A stretch of 64,000 nt of DNA, from assembly GCF_002113375.1 (NCBI RefSeq), contig NZ_NEHO01000007.1:124001-188000 (forward strand), given 5' to 3'. This DNA is from Pseudomonas sp. R37(2017). Lineage in GTDB: Bacteria; Pseudomonadota; Gammaproteobacteria; Pseudomonadales; Pseudomonadaceae. A program made the position numbers and the translations under genes. Of this stretch, positions 1 to 6,971 are shown one piece after another. Within the stretch, counting starts at the first letter, position 1. The number at the start of each line of letters is the position of its first letter. The notes under the pieces were generated by a model. It worked only from the letters and a program-made list of their open reading frames with translations. It was not told the origin of the DNA and did no database searches.

Positions 1-47
1 CCTTCGGGGGCAATAACGTCAGCCTGATTATCGGAGACGCCCCATGA
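1..47 (+). CDS. 3' end of a beta-ketoacyl-ACP synthase (ApeO-like), partial
   Basis: The first bases read in frame as FGGNNVSLIIGDAP followed by TGA. FGGNN near the C-terminus is typical of ketosynthases of the FabB/FabF fold. The stop codon overlaps the next start (ATGA), so the genes are translationally coupled. In aryl-polyene clusters a ketosynthase (ApeO) precedes the ApeP dehydratase, which fits the three genes that follow. Only 14 residues are visible, so the exact family is inferred from context. Confidence 0.7.
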   Translation, partial: FGGNNVSLIIGDAP

Positions 48-505
48 TTGACTGGCCGCTCGCCGAACTGCTGCCCCACGCTGGCGACATGATCCTTATC
101 GATCAGATCCTGGCGTTCGATGAAGAGCAGATTCACACCCGCCTGACCGTCAAGCCCGATGGCCTGTTCAGTCTCCCCGACGGCAGCCTGCCCGCCTGGG
201 TCGGCATCGAACTGATGGCCCAGACGGTGGCCGCCTTCGCCGGTTGCCGTGCGCGCCAGCGCGGGGATGAAGTGGAACTGGGCTTCCTGCTCGGCAGCCG
301 TAAATTCGAATGCAACGTCGAAAGTTTCCCGGCCGGCGCCGAGTTGACCATCCACGGCATTCGCTCACTGGAAGACGACAACGGCATGGGCGTGTTCGAG
401 TGCCACATCAACGCCCCCGACATTCACGCCACCGCCCGTCTGAACGTGTATCGCCCACCCCAGGCCGCTCAATATCTGCATGAACCCGAAGGAGTCCAGT
501 CATGA
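44..505 (+). CDS. apeP: ApeP-type 3-hydroxyacyl-ACP dehydratase (aryl polyene synthesis)
   Basis: This is a 153-residue single hotdog-fold protein of the FabA/FabZ-like ApeP family. It would remove water from 3-hydroxyacyl-ACP in each elongation cycle of aryl polyene synthesis. The candidate catalytic His is in LLPHAGDM near the N-terminus. The acidic partner is the Glu of WVGIELMAQTVAAF on the central helix. The start overlaps the upstream ketosynthase stop, and the end overlaps the downstream reductase by 4 nt, so it lies in the middle of a tightly packed operon. The family assignment rests on these two motifs plus the DH-KR-KS gene order. A dehydratase of another fatty-acid-like cluster is the alternative. 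Confidence 0.8.
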   Translation: MIDWPLAELLPHAGDMILIDQILAFDEEQIHTRLTVKPDGLFSLPDGSLPAWVGIELMAQTVAAFAGCRARQRGDEVELGFLLGSRKFECNVESFPAGAELTIHGIRSLEDDNGMGVFECHINAPDIHATARLNVYRPPQAAQYLHEPEGVQS

Positions 506-1230
506 CTGAATCCGTACTGGTCACCGGTTCCAGCCGTGGCATCGGCCGCGCCATCGCCCTGCGTCTGGCCCGGGCCGGGCACGACATCGTGCTGCATTGC
601 CGCAGCGGCCTCACCGACGCCGAAGCCGTCAAGACTGAAGTCGAGGCCTTGGGCCGTGGTGCGCGTATCCTGCAGTTCGATGTGGCCGACCGCGCCCGTT
701 GCAAGGAAGTGCTTGAAGCCGACGTCGAAACCCACGGCGCCTATTACGGCGTTGTGCTCAATGCCGGCCTGACCCGCGACGGTGCTTTTCCGGCCTTGAG
801 CGAGGAAGACTGGGATGGGGTGATGCGCACCAATCTCGACGGTTTCTACAACGTGCTGCACCCGGTGATGATGCCGATGATTCGTCGCCGCGCCGCCGGG
901 CGAATTGTCTGCATCACCTCGGTATCCGGCCTGATCGGCAACCGTGGCCAGGTCAACTACAGCGCCTCCAAGGCCGGGCTGATCGGCGCGGCCAAGGCAT
1001 TGGCGATCGAACTGGGCAAGCGCAAAATCACCGTTAACTGTGTCGCACCCGGCCTGATCGACACAGCCATGCTCGATGAAAACGTGCCGGTGGAAGAACT
1101 GATGAAAATGATCCCCGCACAACGCATGGGCACCCCTGAAGAGGTGGCCGGCGCGGTGAATTTCCTGATGTCGGCGGAAGCCTCGTACATCACCCGGCAG
1201 GTTCTGGCCGTCAACGGAGGCCTGTGCTGA
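502..1230 (+). CDS. apeQ: 3-oxoacyl-ACP reductase, FabG/ApeQ type
   Basis: This 242-residue short-chain dehydrogenase would reduce 3-oxoacyl-ACP to 3-hydroxyacyl-ACP with NADPH. The N-terminal Rossmann motif is TGSSRGIGRA (about residues 8-17). NAG (residues about 89-91), a catalytic Ser in ITSVSG and the YSASK Tyr/Lys pair are all present in the expected order. The protein ends in the usual NGG(L) region. Its start overlaps apeP (ATGA) and its stop overlaps the next start (TGATG-type). Placement between an ApeP dehydratase and a second ketosynthase points to the aryl-polyene reductase rather than housekeeping FabG. Confidence 0.85.
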   Translation: MTESVLVTGSSRGIGRAIALRLARAGHDIVLHCRSGLTDAEAVKTEVEALGRGARILQFDVADRARCKEVLEADVETHGAYYGVVLNAGLTRDGAFPALSEEDWDGVMRTNLDGFYNVLHPVMMPMIRRRAAGRIVCITSVSGLIGNRGQVNYSASKAGLIGAAKALAIELGKRKITVNCVAPGLIDTAMLDENVPVEELMKMIPAQRMGTPEEVAGAVNFLMSAEASYITRQVLAVNGGLC

Positions 1231-2456
1231 TGAAGCGCGTCGTCGTCACCGGCATGGCCGGCATTACCTCGCTGGGCAGCGATTGGGAGACCATCGCCGG
1301 CAACTTCGCGGCCAACCGCAGCGGCATCCGCCGGATGGACGAATGGGACCGTTTCACCGAACTCAACACGCGCCTGGCCGGCCCCATCGATGACTTCAAG
1401 GTGCCCGGCCACTGGACCCGCAAGCAACTGCGCAGCATGGGCCGGGTTTCAAGGCTTGCGGTAGGTGCAGCGGAAATGGCCCTGGCCGACGCCGGCCTGT
1501 TGGGCGACGAGTCGATCAAGGACGGGGGCATGGGCGTCGCCTGCGGCTCCTCCACCGGCAGCACCGACGAGATCAAGGCGTTCGGCAACATGCTGCTCAA
1601 CTCGATGGCCGAAGGCCTGAACGCCAACTCCTACGTGCGCATGATGCCGCACACCACGGCAGCGAACATCAGTATCTTCTTCGGCCTCACCGGTCGCCTG
1701 ATCCCGACCTCCAGCGCCTGCACCAGCGGCAGCCAGGGCATTGGCTATGCCTACGAGGCGATCAAGTTCGGCCGCCTGCCCCTGATGCTCGCCGGTGGCG
1801 CCGAAGAACTGTGCCCGACCGAAGCCATGGTCTTCGACGCGCTCTACGCCACCAGCCTGAAAAACGACACCCCACAACGCAGCCCGCGCCCTTACGACAG
1901 CGCACGGGACGGCCTGGTGATCGGCGAAGGCGGCGGCATGCTGGTGCTCGAAGAACTGGAACATGCCCTGGCCCGCGGCGCACGCATCCATGCCGAGATC
2001 GTCGGTTTCGGCAGCAACGCCGACGGCCAGCACACCACCCGTCCCGAGCAGATCACCATGCGCCGGGCCATGGAACTGGCCCTGGAAGACGCCGGGCTGA
2101 AACCGTCGGACATTGGCTACGTCAACGGCCACGGCACCGCCACCGAACAGGGCGACATCGCCGAAACCCTGGCCACCAGCAGCCTGTTCGGCGAGCACAT
2201 GCCGATCAGCTCGCAGAAAAGCTTCCTCGGCCACACCCTCGGCGCCTGTGGTGCGCTGGAATCGTGGTTCAGCATCGAAATGATGAACCGCGACCTCTAC
2301 GCACACACATTCAACCTCGACGAAGTCGACCCGCATTGCGGCAAGCTCGATTACCTGCGCGGCGAGTTTCGGCAGATGAGCAACCAGTACGTGATGAACA
2401 ACAACTTCGCGTTTGGCGGGGTGAACACGTCGCTGATTTTCAAGCGCTGGTCCTGA
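1230..2456 (+). CDS. apeR: beta-ketoacyl-ACP synthase, FabF/ApeR type
   Basis: This 408-residue ketosynthase is the last gene of the aryl-polyene block. The active-site Cys is in SSACTSGSQG. The two His residues are in NGHGTATEQGD and FLGHTLGACGA, so the Cys-His-His triad for decarboxylative condensation is complete. The C-terminus has NNNFAFGGVNTS. I chose the ATG at 1230 because GGAGG lies at 1216-1220 with good spacing; a GTG at 1224 is too close to that site. Two ketosynthases (this one and the truncated upstream one) flanking DH and KR is the usual APE arrangement. The next features downstream are a repeat and an unrelated minus-strand gene, so the operon ends here. Confidence 0.85.
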   Translation: MKRVVVTGMAGITSLGSDWETIAGNFAANRSGIRRMDEWDRFTELNTRLAGPIDDFKVPGHWTRKQLRSMGRVSRLAVGAAEMALADAGLLGDESIKDGGMGVACGSSTGSTDEIKAFGNMLLNSMAEGLNANSYVRMMPHTTAANISIFFGLTGRLIPTSSACTSGSQGIGYAYEAIKFGRLPLMLAGGAEELCPTEAMVFDALYATSLKNDTPQRSPRPYDSARDGLVIGEGGGMLVLEELEHALARGARIHAEIVGFGSNADGQHTTRPEQITMRRAMELALEDAGLKPSDIGYVNGHGTATEQGDIAETLATSSLFGEHMPISSQKSFLGHTLGACGALESWFSIEMMNRDLYAHTFNLDEVDPHCGKLDYLRGEFRQMSNQYVMNNNFAFGGVNTSLIFKRWS

Positions 2457-2473
2457 CCGAAACCACATCCCCT

Positions 2474-2579
2474 CCTGTGGGAGCGAGCCTGCTCGCGATG
2501 GTCGTCAACGATAACGCGGGCTGCCTGAATGACCACGTTGCTTGAACGTTTTTCGCGAGCAGGCTCGCTCCCACAGGGG
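2474..2579. repeat. REP doublet (REPIN), GTGGG subtype
   Basis: The left arm CCTGTGGGAGCGAGCCTGCT and its inverted copy at the right end flank about 55 nt of non-conserved sequence. Both arms carry the same GTGGG/CCCAC and GCCTGC/GCAGGC variants. It lies just after the APE operon. Elements like this are common in the P. fluorescens group and are mobilised by RAYT transposases, none of which is in the window. Confidence 0.9.
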
Positions 2580-2599
2580 TTCTCGTTTCCCCCGGACGA

Positions 2600-2854
2600 T
2601 CACGGTGGGTCGAGGTTATCCAGCACCCGATTCACCGCCATTTCCCCCAGCATGATCGATTGCTGAATGCCCAGCAGAGTGACGCTCTGCGACCCGCTCA
2701 AACTCCTCGCGAAGTCGCTCGCCATGACATTGGCCGAGGCCAACGACACACAGGCGTATTCCAGCAGGGTGTGGTTGTCGATATCGGGAGCGATGACGAA
2801 GATATTGCTGGGTTGGCGTGAAGTGTCCGGCGGATTTTTTGCTTTTTTGGCCAT
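2600..2854 (-). CDS. small DUF6124-type protein, copy A
   Basis: This 84-residue protein has a Lys-rich N-terminus, then FVIAPDIDNHTLLEYACVSL, a helical segment ending MASDFA, and a C-terminus GEMAVNRVLDNLDPP. I recognise this as the Pseudomonas-restricted small-protein family called DUF6124 (recalled, not searched); its function is unknown. A paralogue at 60187-60429 shares nearly all of the last 65 residues but has a different first 15. There is no signal peptide and no clear membrane helix. The ribosome site is weak. It is preceded by a long conserved structured leader (2855-3193). A truncated relative lies at 5173-5332. Confidence 0.75.
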   Translation of the reverse strand: MAKKAKNPPDTSRQPSNIFVIAPDIDNHTLLEYACVSLASANVMASDFARSLSGSQSVTLLGIQQSIMLGEMAVNRVLDNLDPP

Positions 2855-3193
2855 GATTCAGTGCCCGGAAAAGTGGAGCCGACACCGAGTCGCTAAGAAT
2901 CAGAAGGGTGGCAGCTGTACGCAGGTTAGCAGACCGGACGAAGCACAAACCGGCGCGCCCGAAGGCGCCCTGCGCACAGCTACCGTCAAGGGCAGGTATG
3001 GACATACCTGCCTATCGGGAGCACAAATGCGCTTTACTTCGAGACGGGCTGCTAAACCCGATCACTGACCATCAGTGACGCGGATCAAGTTAGCGATGGC
3101 CCCCAGAGCGCACAAGCCGGCGGATTCTGGAGTAGTTGCAGGCAACGTCGCAAGGCGCTGTAGCCGTTCAGAGGGATTTCGGAAATGTCCCAC
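2855..3193 (-). other. conserved structured leader of DUF6124 cassette, copy A
   Basis: About 340 nt upstream of the small gene align along nearly their whole length with the leader of the copy at 59837-60186. Visible elements, read on the minus strand: a perfect 10-bp hairpin (2991-3012); GCGCC-UUCG-GGCGC (2955-2968); a long pairing between 2969-2984 and 2910-2925 (16 positions, two of them wobble); a second pairing between 3049-3058 and 2924-2932; and a small hairpin at the TCACTGA/TCAGTGA inverted repeat near 3061-3078. The two long pairings interleave. The stop-to-start conservation of non-coding sequence suggests an RNA element. A DNA-level repeat is the alternative. Confidence 0.6.
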
Positions 3194-3217
3194 AACGAGT
3201 GGTGAAGCTTCAGACAT
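3062..3217 (-). CDS. possible 51-residue ORF inside leader A
   Basis: An ATG at 3217 opens a 51-codon frame beginning MSEASPLVVGHF and ending LIRVTDGQ, with a purine-rich stretch upstream but no strong ribosome site. The same frame in the copy near 59840-59970 keeps most residues (RLQRLA, PESA, ANLIRVTD) and the same stop codon. It has an in-frame TGA near its beginning and no start codon. Conservation could therefore reflect RNA structure rather than coding. I do not recognise the peptide. Confidence 0.25.
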   Translation of the reverse strand: MSEASPLVVGHFRNPSERLQRLATLPATTPESAGLCALGAIANLIRVTDGQ

Positions 3218-3278
3218 GACGGATACTTCATCCGTCATTACTTGGCGCTCGGTGTATTGCCAAACTGATCAGCAATAC
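3216..3278 (-). terminator. two hairpins downstream of the immunity gene
   Basis: A perfect 9-bp inverted repeat with a 5-nt loop (3216-3238) and a 7-bp inverted repeat with an 11-nt loop (3254-3278) follow the immunity gene stop. Neither is followed by a T-run on the minus strand, so intrinsic termination is uncertain. They may stabilise the 3' end or separate the bacteriocin unit from the DUF6124 cassette. Confidence 0.35.
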
Positions 3279-3280
3279 AA

Positions 3281-3538
3281 TCAGAAGCGCGGTTTAAAGC
3301 CTGGTAGACCATTGGCCAAGCACCAAGCCTGAATTATTTGCACGACGCCTTCAGGCGAGTCATCGGTACCGTCTTCTGGATAGTAAAGAAGATCCGATCC
3401 TGCTGGGTGAGGCACGACTTTGTTGAAATGTTCTACTAACGCACCTCGTTCCTCTTCACTTCCCGAATCGTCGATAGCTCTGATCAACGCTTTGAATTCC
3501 TGTTCCGTGTAATCCGCAAGGTTGGTCTTCAACCTCAT
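3281..3538 (-). CDS. colicin E/pyocin-type DNase immunity protein
   Basis: This 85-residue acidic protein closely resembles colicin E9/E7 immunity proteins. It has the N-terminal NLADYTEQEF segment and the hallmark helix III region HPAGSDLLYYPEDGTDDSPE, with the paired tyrosines and Asp that contact the DNase. In this family the protein binds the cognate HNH DNase exosite and protects the producer. I chose ATG at 3538 rather than GTG at 3541 because GAGGGA lies 7 nt upstream of it. The start overlaps the bacteriocin stop by one base (TGATG), so translation is coupled. Base composition is lower in GC than the flanking backbone. Confidence 0.92.
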   Translation of the reverse strand: MRLKTNLADYTEQEFKALIRAIDDSGSEEERGALVEHFNKVVPHPAGSDLLYYPEDGTDDSPEGVVQIIQAWCLANGLPGFKPRF

Positions 3539-4923
3539 CACTTCGTCCCTCGGTGTATGTTGATATGGTGCTTTGATGTAACAGCTCGCAGATTATCAAC
3601 GTCGTACACAGCACCTCCATCTTTAATAAGCTCAACGTGGTGCAACTCGAAGGAAATACGTTTACCTGCATGCTCATTCTTAGGTGCTGCAGGGGCAAAA
3701 CCCTTCGCCATATCCGCGAGATTGCGTGGTTTGAATTGTCGGCTCAATTCTGAGTCAGCAGCAACGGCTTTCCAAAACGCCTTCCTAAACGCATCGAAAC
3801 TAGCAAACTCACGACCTCTGAGCTGGTCGGCAATTCGCGTTGGGACTGGCGAACCCTCTCCGGCACTTGCCCCGGCGAGCCAATTTCCCGTCACACCTGT
3901 CACCACACCCGGCGCACCACGCACGTTGAGCGAGATATAGAGCGGCAGGATTTGCAGCTGCCCCGGGAACCAGATAATGGCATCCCGAAAGTCCGCTGGG
4001 TTTGCCGGATGTTCATAGCGTTGCTCGGCCTGTTCGGCTACAGGAAAGACAAACGCAACCCCTAATGGCGGAGCACCTTCCAGCGCTGGAATGCCCAACA
4101 CCCTGTCGGTATCGACGGCAGGTGTCCAGATCAACTCTACGCCGTCGCCCAAGTCCGCGACGAGTTGATCACCGCGTGCAGTGGCGGCAATCACCGGGAC
4201 ACTTCGCCACGCAGAGTTGTGACCGGTGTATACCCCAAACGCGCTGACCGATTCTCCGGGCAAGTGTTTGACGTTGACCCGTACCCCGATGTTGGCCACA
4301 GTCAGATTGGCAAATTCTTCGGTACTGTAAAACGCAGTGTCCGAGGCAAAGTTATTGGGCCAGAGCATGGCGACAGTGCCTGCAATACCGCCTGCCACAA
4401 CGCCTGCGCTGAGCGCTCCACCGGACAACCCCAGCGACAACGAGCCACCGACTCGCGCAGCCAGGGTCAGTGCCGAGGCTGAGCCACCAACCAGTTGGAG
4501 CGGTGTACCCGCCGAGGTGATGGACTCACGGGTGCTGAGCACCGCGTAGGTGCCGTATTTGTCCAGGCCCTCAAATGGGGCAGCGCCGTAGGGATGGCAG
4601 ACCTGCCCCTTAGCCACACTAGTGGATTTGGCGAATGTGCAGTCCTGGACGGGAGGTGATTTCAGTTGCTCGGCTTTTTCACGTTCATCACATCGGCGAA
4701 GGAATTCATCCTGTCGAGCACGCTCGGCTATTTGAAGCGCTTCATATCGACGTATCTCTTCCTTTTGTTCCTGCTCACGCTCTAAGGCAGTTTTTACTTT
4801 AGTGGGCCTGGATGCCTTCACTTCGAGCGGCAAAACACGAAGGACATAGGGCCATGTTTTAGACCGAATCAACCCTTGGCGCTTGAGCGATTCATCACTT
4901 TCCTCAGACAACTTCCGGGGCAT
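3538..4923 (-). CDS. short S-type pyocin-like bacteriocin with HNH DNase domain
   Basis: This 461-residue protein has a charged coiled-coil-like stretch (about 39-85). A Gly/Ala-rich hydrophobic segment follows (about 140-185). The S-type pyocin domain holds WTPAVD and IPALEGAP, and DAIIWFP follows. The C-terminal nuclease carries IADQLRGREFASFDAFRKAF and the HNH residues His428, His429, His453 and His457, spaced as in colicin E9. The frame is open to a TTG at 5007, but that site lacks a good ribosome site; ATG at 4923 is my choice. Full-size S pyocins are longer and carry a receptor-binding domain that I do not see, so entry may differ (for example a T6SS-type or contact-dependent route). 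There is no PAAR motif. The immunity gene follows directly. I found no P-box-like (PrtN) or LexA-like site upstream. Confidence 0.88.
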   Translation of the reverse strand: MPRKLSEESDESLKRQGLIRSKTWPYVLRVLPLEVKASRPTKVKTALEREQEQKEEIRRYEALQIAERARQDEFLRRCDEREKAEQLKSPPVQDCTFAKSTSVAKGQVCHPYGAAPFEGLDKYGTYAVLSTRESITSAGTPLQLVGGSASALTLAARVGGSLSLGLSGGALSAGVVAGGIAGTVAMLWPNNFASDTAFYSTEEFANLTVANIGVRVNVKHLPGESVSAFGVYTGHNSAWRSVPVIAATARGDQLVADLGDGVELIWTPAVDTDRVLGIPALEGAPPLGVAFVFPVAEQAEQRYEHPANPADFRDAIIWFPGQLQILPLYISLNVRGAPGVVTGVTGNWLAGASAGEGSPVPTRIADQLRGREFASFDAFRKAFWKAVAADSELSRQFKPRNLADMAKGFAPAAPKNEHAGKRISFELHHVELIKDGGAVYDVDNLRAVTSKHHINIHRGTK

Positions 4924-5172
4924 CGTCGGTACTCTATCCAAGTCAAATCCATTTGCGAGTGCCGAAGAGTCACCGCAAAAAGAAGTGCTGCTCTTCCGCG
5001 TCTGCAAAGCTGTTCATCGCTGGGGGGACCTTTGAAACACCGGATCCTAACAACCGTAGATCCCGCTGAGATCACGTAGGCCGAAAATCAGAAGTTGCTG
5101 ACAGAAGAGACGTTTCGAGTGCGAGGAAATTGCTTTGAAGTGGATAGGAAATATCTTCAGTAAAGCGACTCG

Positions 5173-5332
5173 TTAACGTGGGTCAAGGTTATCCAACACC
5201 CGATTCACCGCCATTTCCCCCAGCATGATCGATTGCTGAATGCCCAGTAGAGTGTGGAGCCGACACCGAGACGCTACGAATCAAAAGGGTGGCAGTTGTT
5301 GCGAAGGACTCATGAAATTTCCTACGACACGT
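5173..5332 (-). pseudogene. decayed DUF6124 cassette, copy B
   Basis: Bases 5173-5254 match the last ~27 codons of the DUF6124 gene (GEMAVNRVLDNLDP preserved). They are then joined directly to sequence matching the region just upstream of its start (copy A about 2872-2918). A shorter match to the distal leader (A about 3160-3185) follows near 5313-5332. The N-terminal coding part and all the large leader hairpins are missing, so this is a remnant with at least two internal deletions. Between the bacteriocin start and the next gene (4924-5489) I see nothing else recognisable. Confidence 0.7.
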
Positions 5333-5489
5333 GGTCGAATTGACGCAGGCTGCGATCTCCCAATTCCACTGCAAAGAAATGACACGTTCGGAAACCGGTG
5401 TACTTCATTTCGGAAACAACCCACAGTCAGAATTCGAGCGTCGCGCTAAGGTCAATAACCCCAAGCGATATCTCGGAACACCCGCCACC

Positions 5490-5924
5490 ATGATTACGAT
5501 CAATACAAGCCATCCTGCGTTGTACCTCACGACATTGGTAATCTCCAGTGCGATGAACTATTACCTGGTCATTTCAAATTACACCAATGGTTTCTACCCG
5601 ACCGACCAAGACACGATAGCAATCCCACTTGTCACTACAACCGCGTTATTGGCGATACTTTTACTGTTGACTCTAAGCCAACATCCACTATACAAACGGC
5701 TGAAATCCGCAAAGCCATCAAGCTTGCCTGCAACTTCATCAGCGCTGTTCGCAACGTTGGTTTCATCCATCCTGCTAATCGAAAGTACAAATTACTGGTT
5801 CAGCCCAAATCACTTCACCTTATCCACTCTGTACTTCATCACACTCGCGAGCTATCTGTTCCAGCAATTCAACTTATACAAAAAACTCCTCTCGCCAGTA
5901 AAACAAGGCCCCCAAACGGGGTGA
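5490..5924 (+). CDS. AT-rich hypothetical membrane protein
   Basis: This 144-residue protein from the ATG at 5490 is unrecognised. It shows four hydrophobic stretches, at about residues 8-28, 43-61, 82-99 and 107-125, with Asn/Thr/Ser/Tyr-rich loops and a Lys-containing C-terminus. A GTG at 5331 would add 53 non-hydrophobic residues that run into the decayed cassette, so I prefer the shorter form. The ribosome site is weak. Base composition is clearly AT-richer than the backbone, implying recent acquisition. Size and topology resemble immunity proteins of pore-forming colicins, but no sequence motif supports this. It stands alone, between the remnant cassette and a convergent lysR. Confidence 0.55.
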   Translation: MITINTSHPALYLTTLVISSAMNYYLVISNYTNGFYPTDQDTIAIPLVTTTALLAILLLLTLSQHPLYKRLKSAKPSSLPATSSALFATLVSSILLIESTNYWFSPNHFTLSTLYFITLASYLFQQFNLYKKLLSPVKQGPQTG

Positions 5925-5953
5925 TCAGGTTGACAGGGCACCATTAGGTTTTT

Positions 5954-6853
5954 TCACGCGATGGACTCAACCTTCCTCGTCAACAACTCCACAAACGCCT
6001 TCGCCATTGCCGATTTCTGATCCTCGCGCTGCACCAGCCACACCGCCGACACCGCCGCCGGATCGAGCAACGGTCGATAAACCACGCCGTCAATACGCAT
6101 CCGCCGATAAGACGCCGGCATTACCGATACGCCCAGCCCCGCAGCGACCAGGCCGATGATGGTCATCGCCTCGCCAGCCTCTTGTGCAAAATGCGGAGTG
6201 AAACCAGCGTCCCGGGCCAGGCTGAGCAGCTGCGCATACAGGCCACTGCCGTAGCTGCGCGGGAAGAACACGAAAGGTTCGAGGGCCAGGGCTGACAGAA
6301 ACAAGCCCTCTTCGCTGCCCTCTACCAACGGGTGCTTGGAGCTGAGCACCGCGACCAGCGGTTCACGCATCAGCTCGACCACGCTGAGGCAGTCCGGCAA
6401 GCCGAGCGGGCGCATGATGCCGACCTCGATCGACTCGTCCACCAGCGCATCGGCCACTTGGGTGCTGCTCATTTCCCGCAGGTTCAGATGCACCGCCGGG
6501 AAGCGCTGACGGAAAGCGAAAATCGCCTGGGGAATGGTCGAGTTGAACGGGGCGGATGAGGTGAAGCCAATCTTCAGTTCGCCCAATTCACCCAGCTGCG
6601 CCCGTCGCGCGACATCCGCCGCTTTGTCGACCTGCGCCAGCACCAGCCGCGCCTCTTCCAGGAACAGCCGACCGGCCTCGCTCAGCTCGACCCGACGATT
6701 GGTACGTTCGAACAGCCGGGCGCCGACTTCCTGTTCCAGCGCCTGGATTTGCTGGCTCAAGGGTGGCTGAGAGATCCCCAGCACCTGTGCGGCGCGGCCG
6801 AAGTGCAGTTCTTCGGCGACGGCGATGAAGTAGCGCAGATGACGCAATTCCAT
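5954..6853 (-). CDS. LysR-family transcriptional regulator (YnfL-like)
   Basis: This 299-residue LysR protein has an N-terminal winged helix-turn-helix (about 1-60, MELRHLRYFIAVAEELHFGR then GISQPPLSQQIQALE). Its periplasmic-binding-protein-like effector domain runs from about residue 90. It is divergent from the MFS transporter gene starting at 6972, with about 118 bp between them. The arrangement matches E. coli ynfL/ynfM, so it probably controls that transporter and itself from the shared AT-rich intergenic region. The effector is unknown. Confidence 0.88.
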   Translation of the reverse strand: MELRHLRYFIAVAEELHFGRAAQVLGISQPPLSQQIQALEQEVGARLFERTNRRVELSEAGRLFLEEARLVLAQVDKAADVARRAQLGELGELKIGFTSSAPFNSTIPQAIFAFRQRFPAVHLNLREMSSTQVADALVDESIEVGIMRPLGLPDCLSVVELMREPLVAVLSSKHPLVEGSEEGLFLSALALEPFVFFPRSYGSGLYAQLLSLARDAGFTPHFAQEAGEAMTIIGLVAAGLGVSVMPASYRRMRIDGVVYRPLLDPAAVSAVWLVQREDQKSAMAKAFVELLTRKVESIA

Positions 6854-6971
6854 GGAAACCCCATTAGGTCGTGAAAGCTATCAAACAGGTCGAACAATAT
6901 ATTGGATTGAATCATTAGCCAGCTATATGCTTTTTTCATTGCCTGACCGGCTGCGTCCTCCGAGGTCCATC

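Noticed and set aside
3049..3058. Integron attC-like core sites (GGTTAGC/GCTAACC) in the DUF6124 leader
   Set aside because: The bases do not fit RYYYAAC/GTTRRRY properly and there is no integrase or cassette array.
4924..5007. TTG start extending the bacteriocin by 28 residues
   Set aside because: No adequate ribosome site and Ser/Cys-rich sequence unlike pyocin N-termini; retained only as a possibility.
5331..5490. Extended GTG start for the AT-rich membrane protein
   Set aside because: The extra residues run into the decayed cassette, are not hydrophobic and lack a ribosome site.
2600..5930. Prophage or transposon origin of the island
   Set aside because: No integrase, transposase, tRNA target or phage structural gene is visible; only the cassette repeats flank it.
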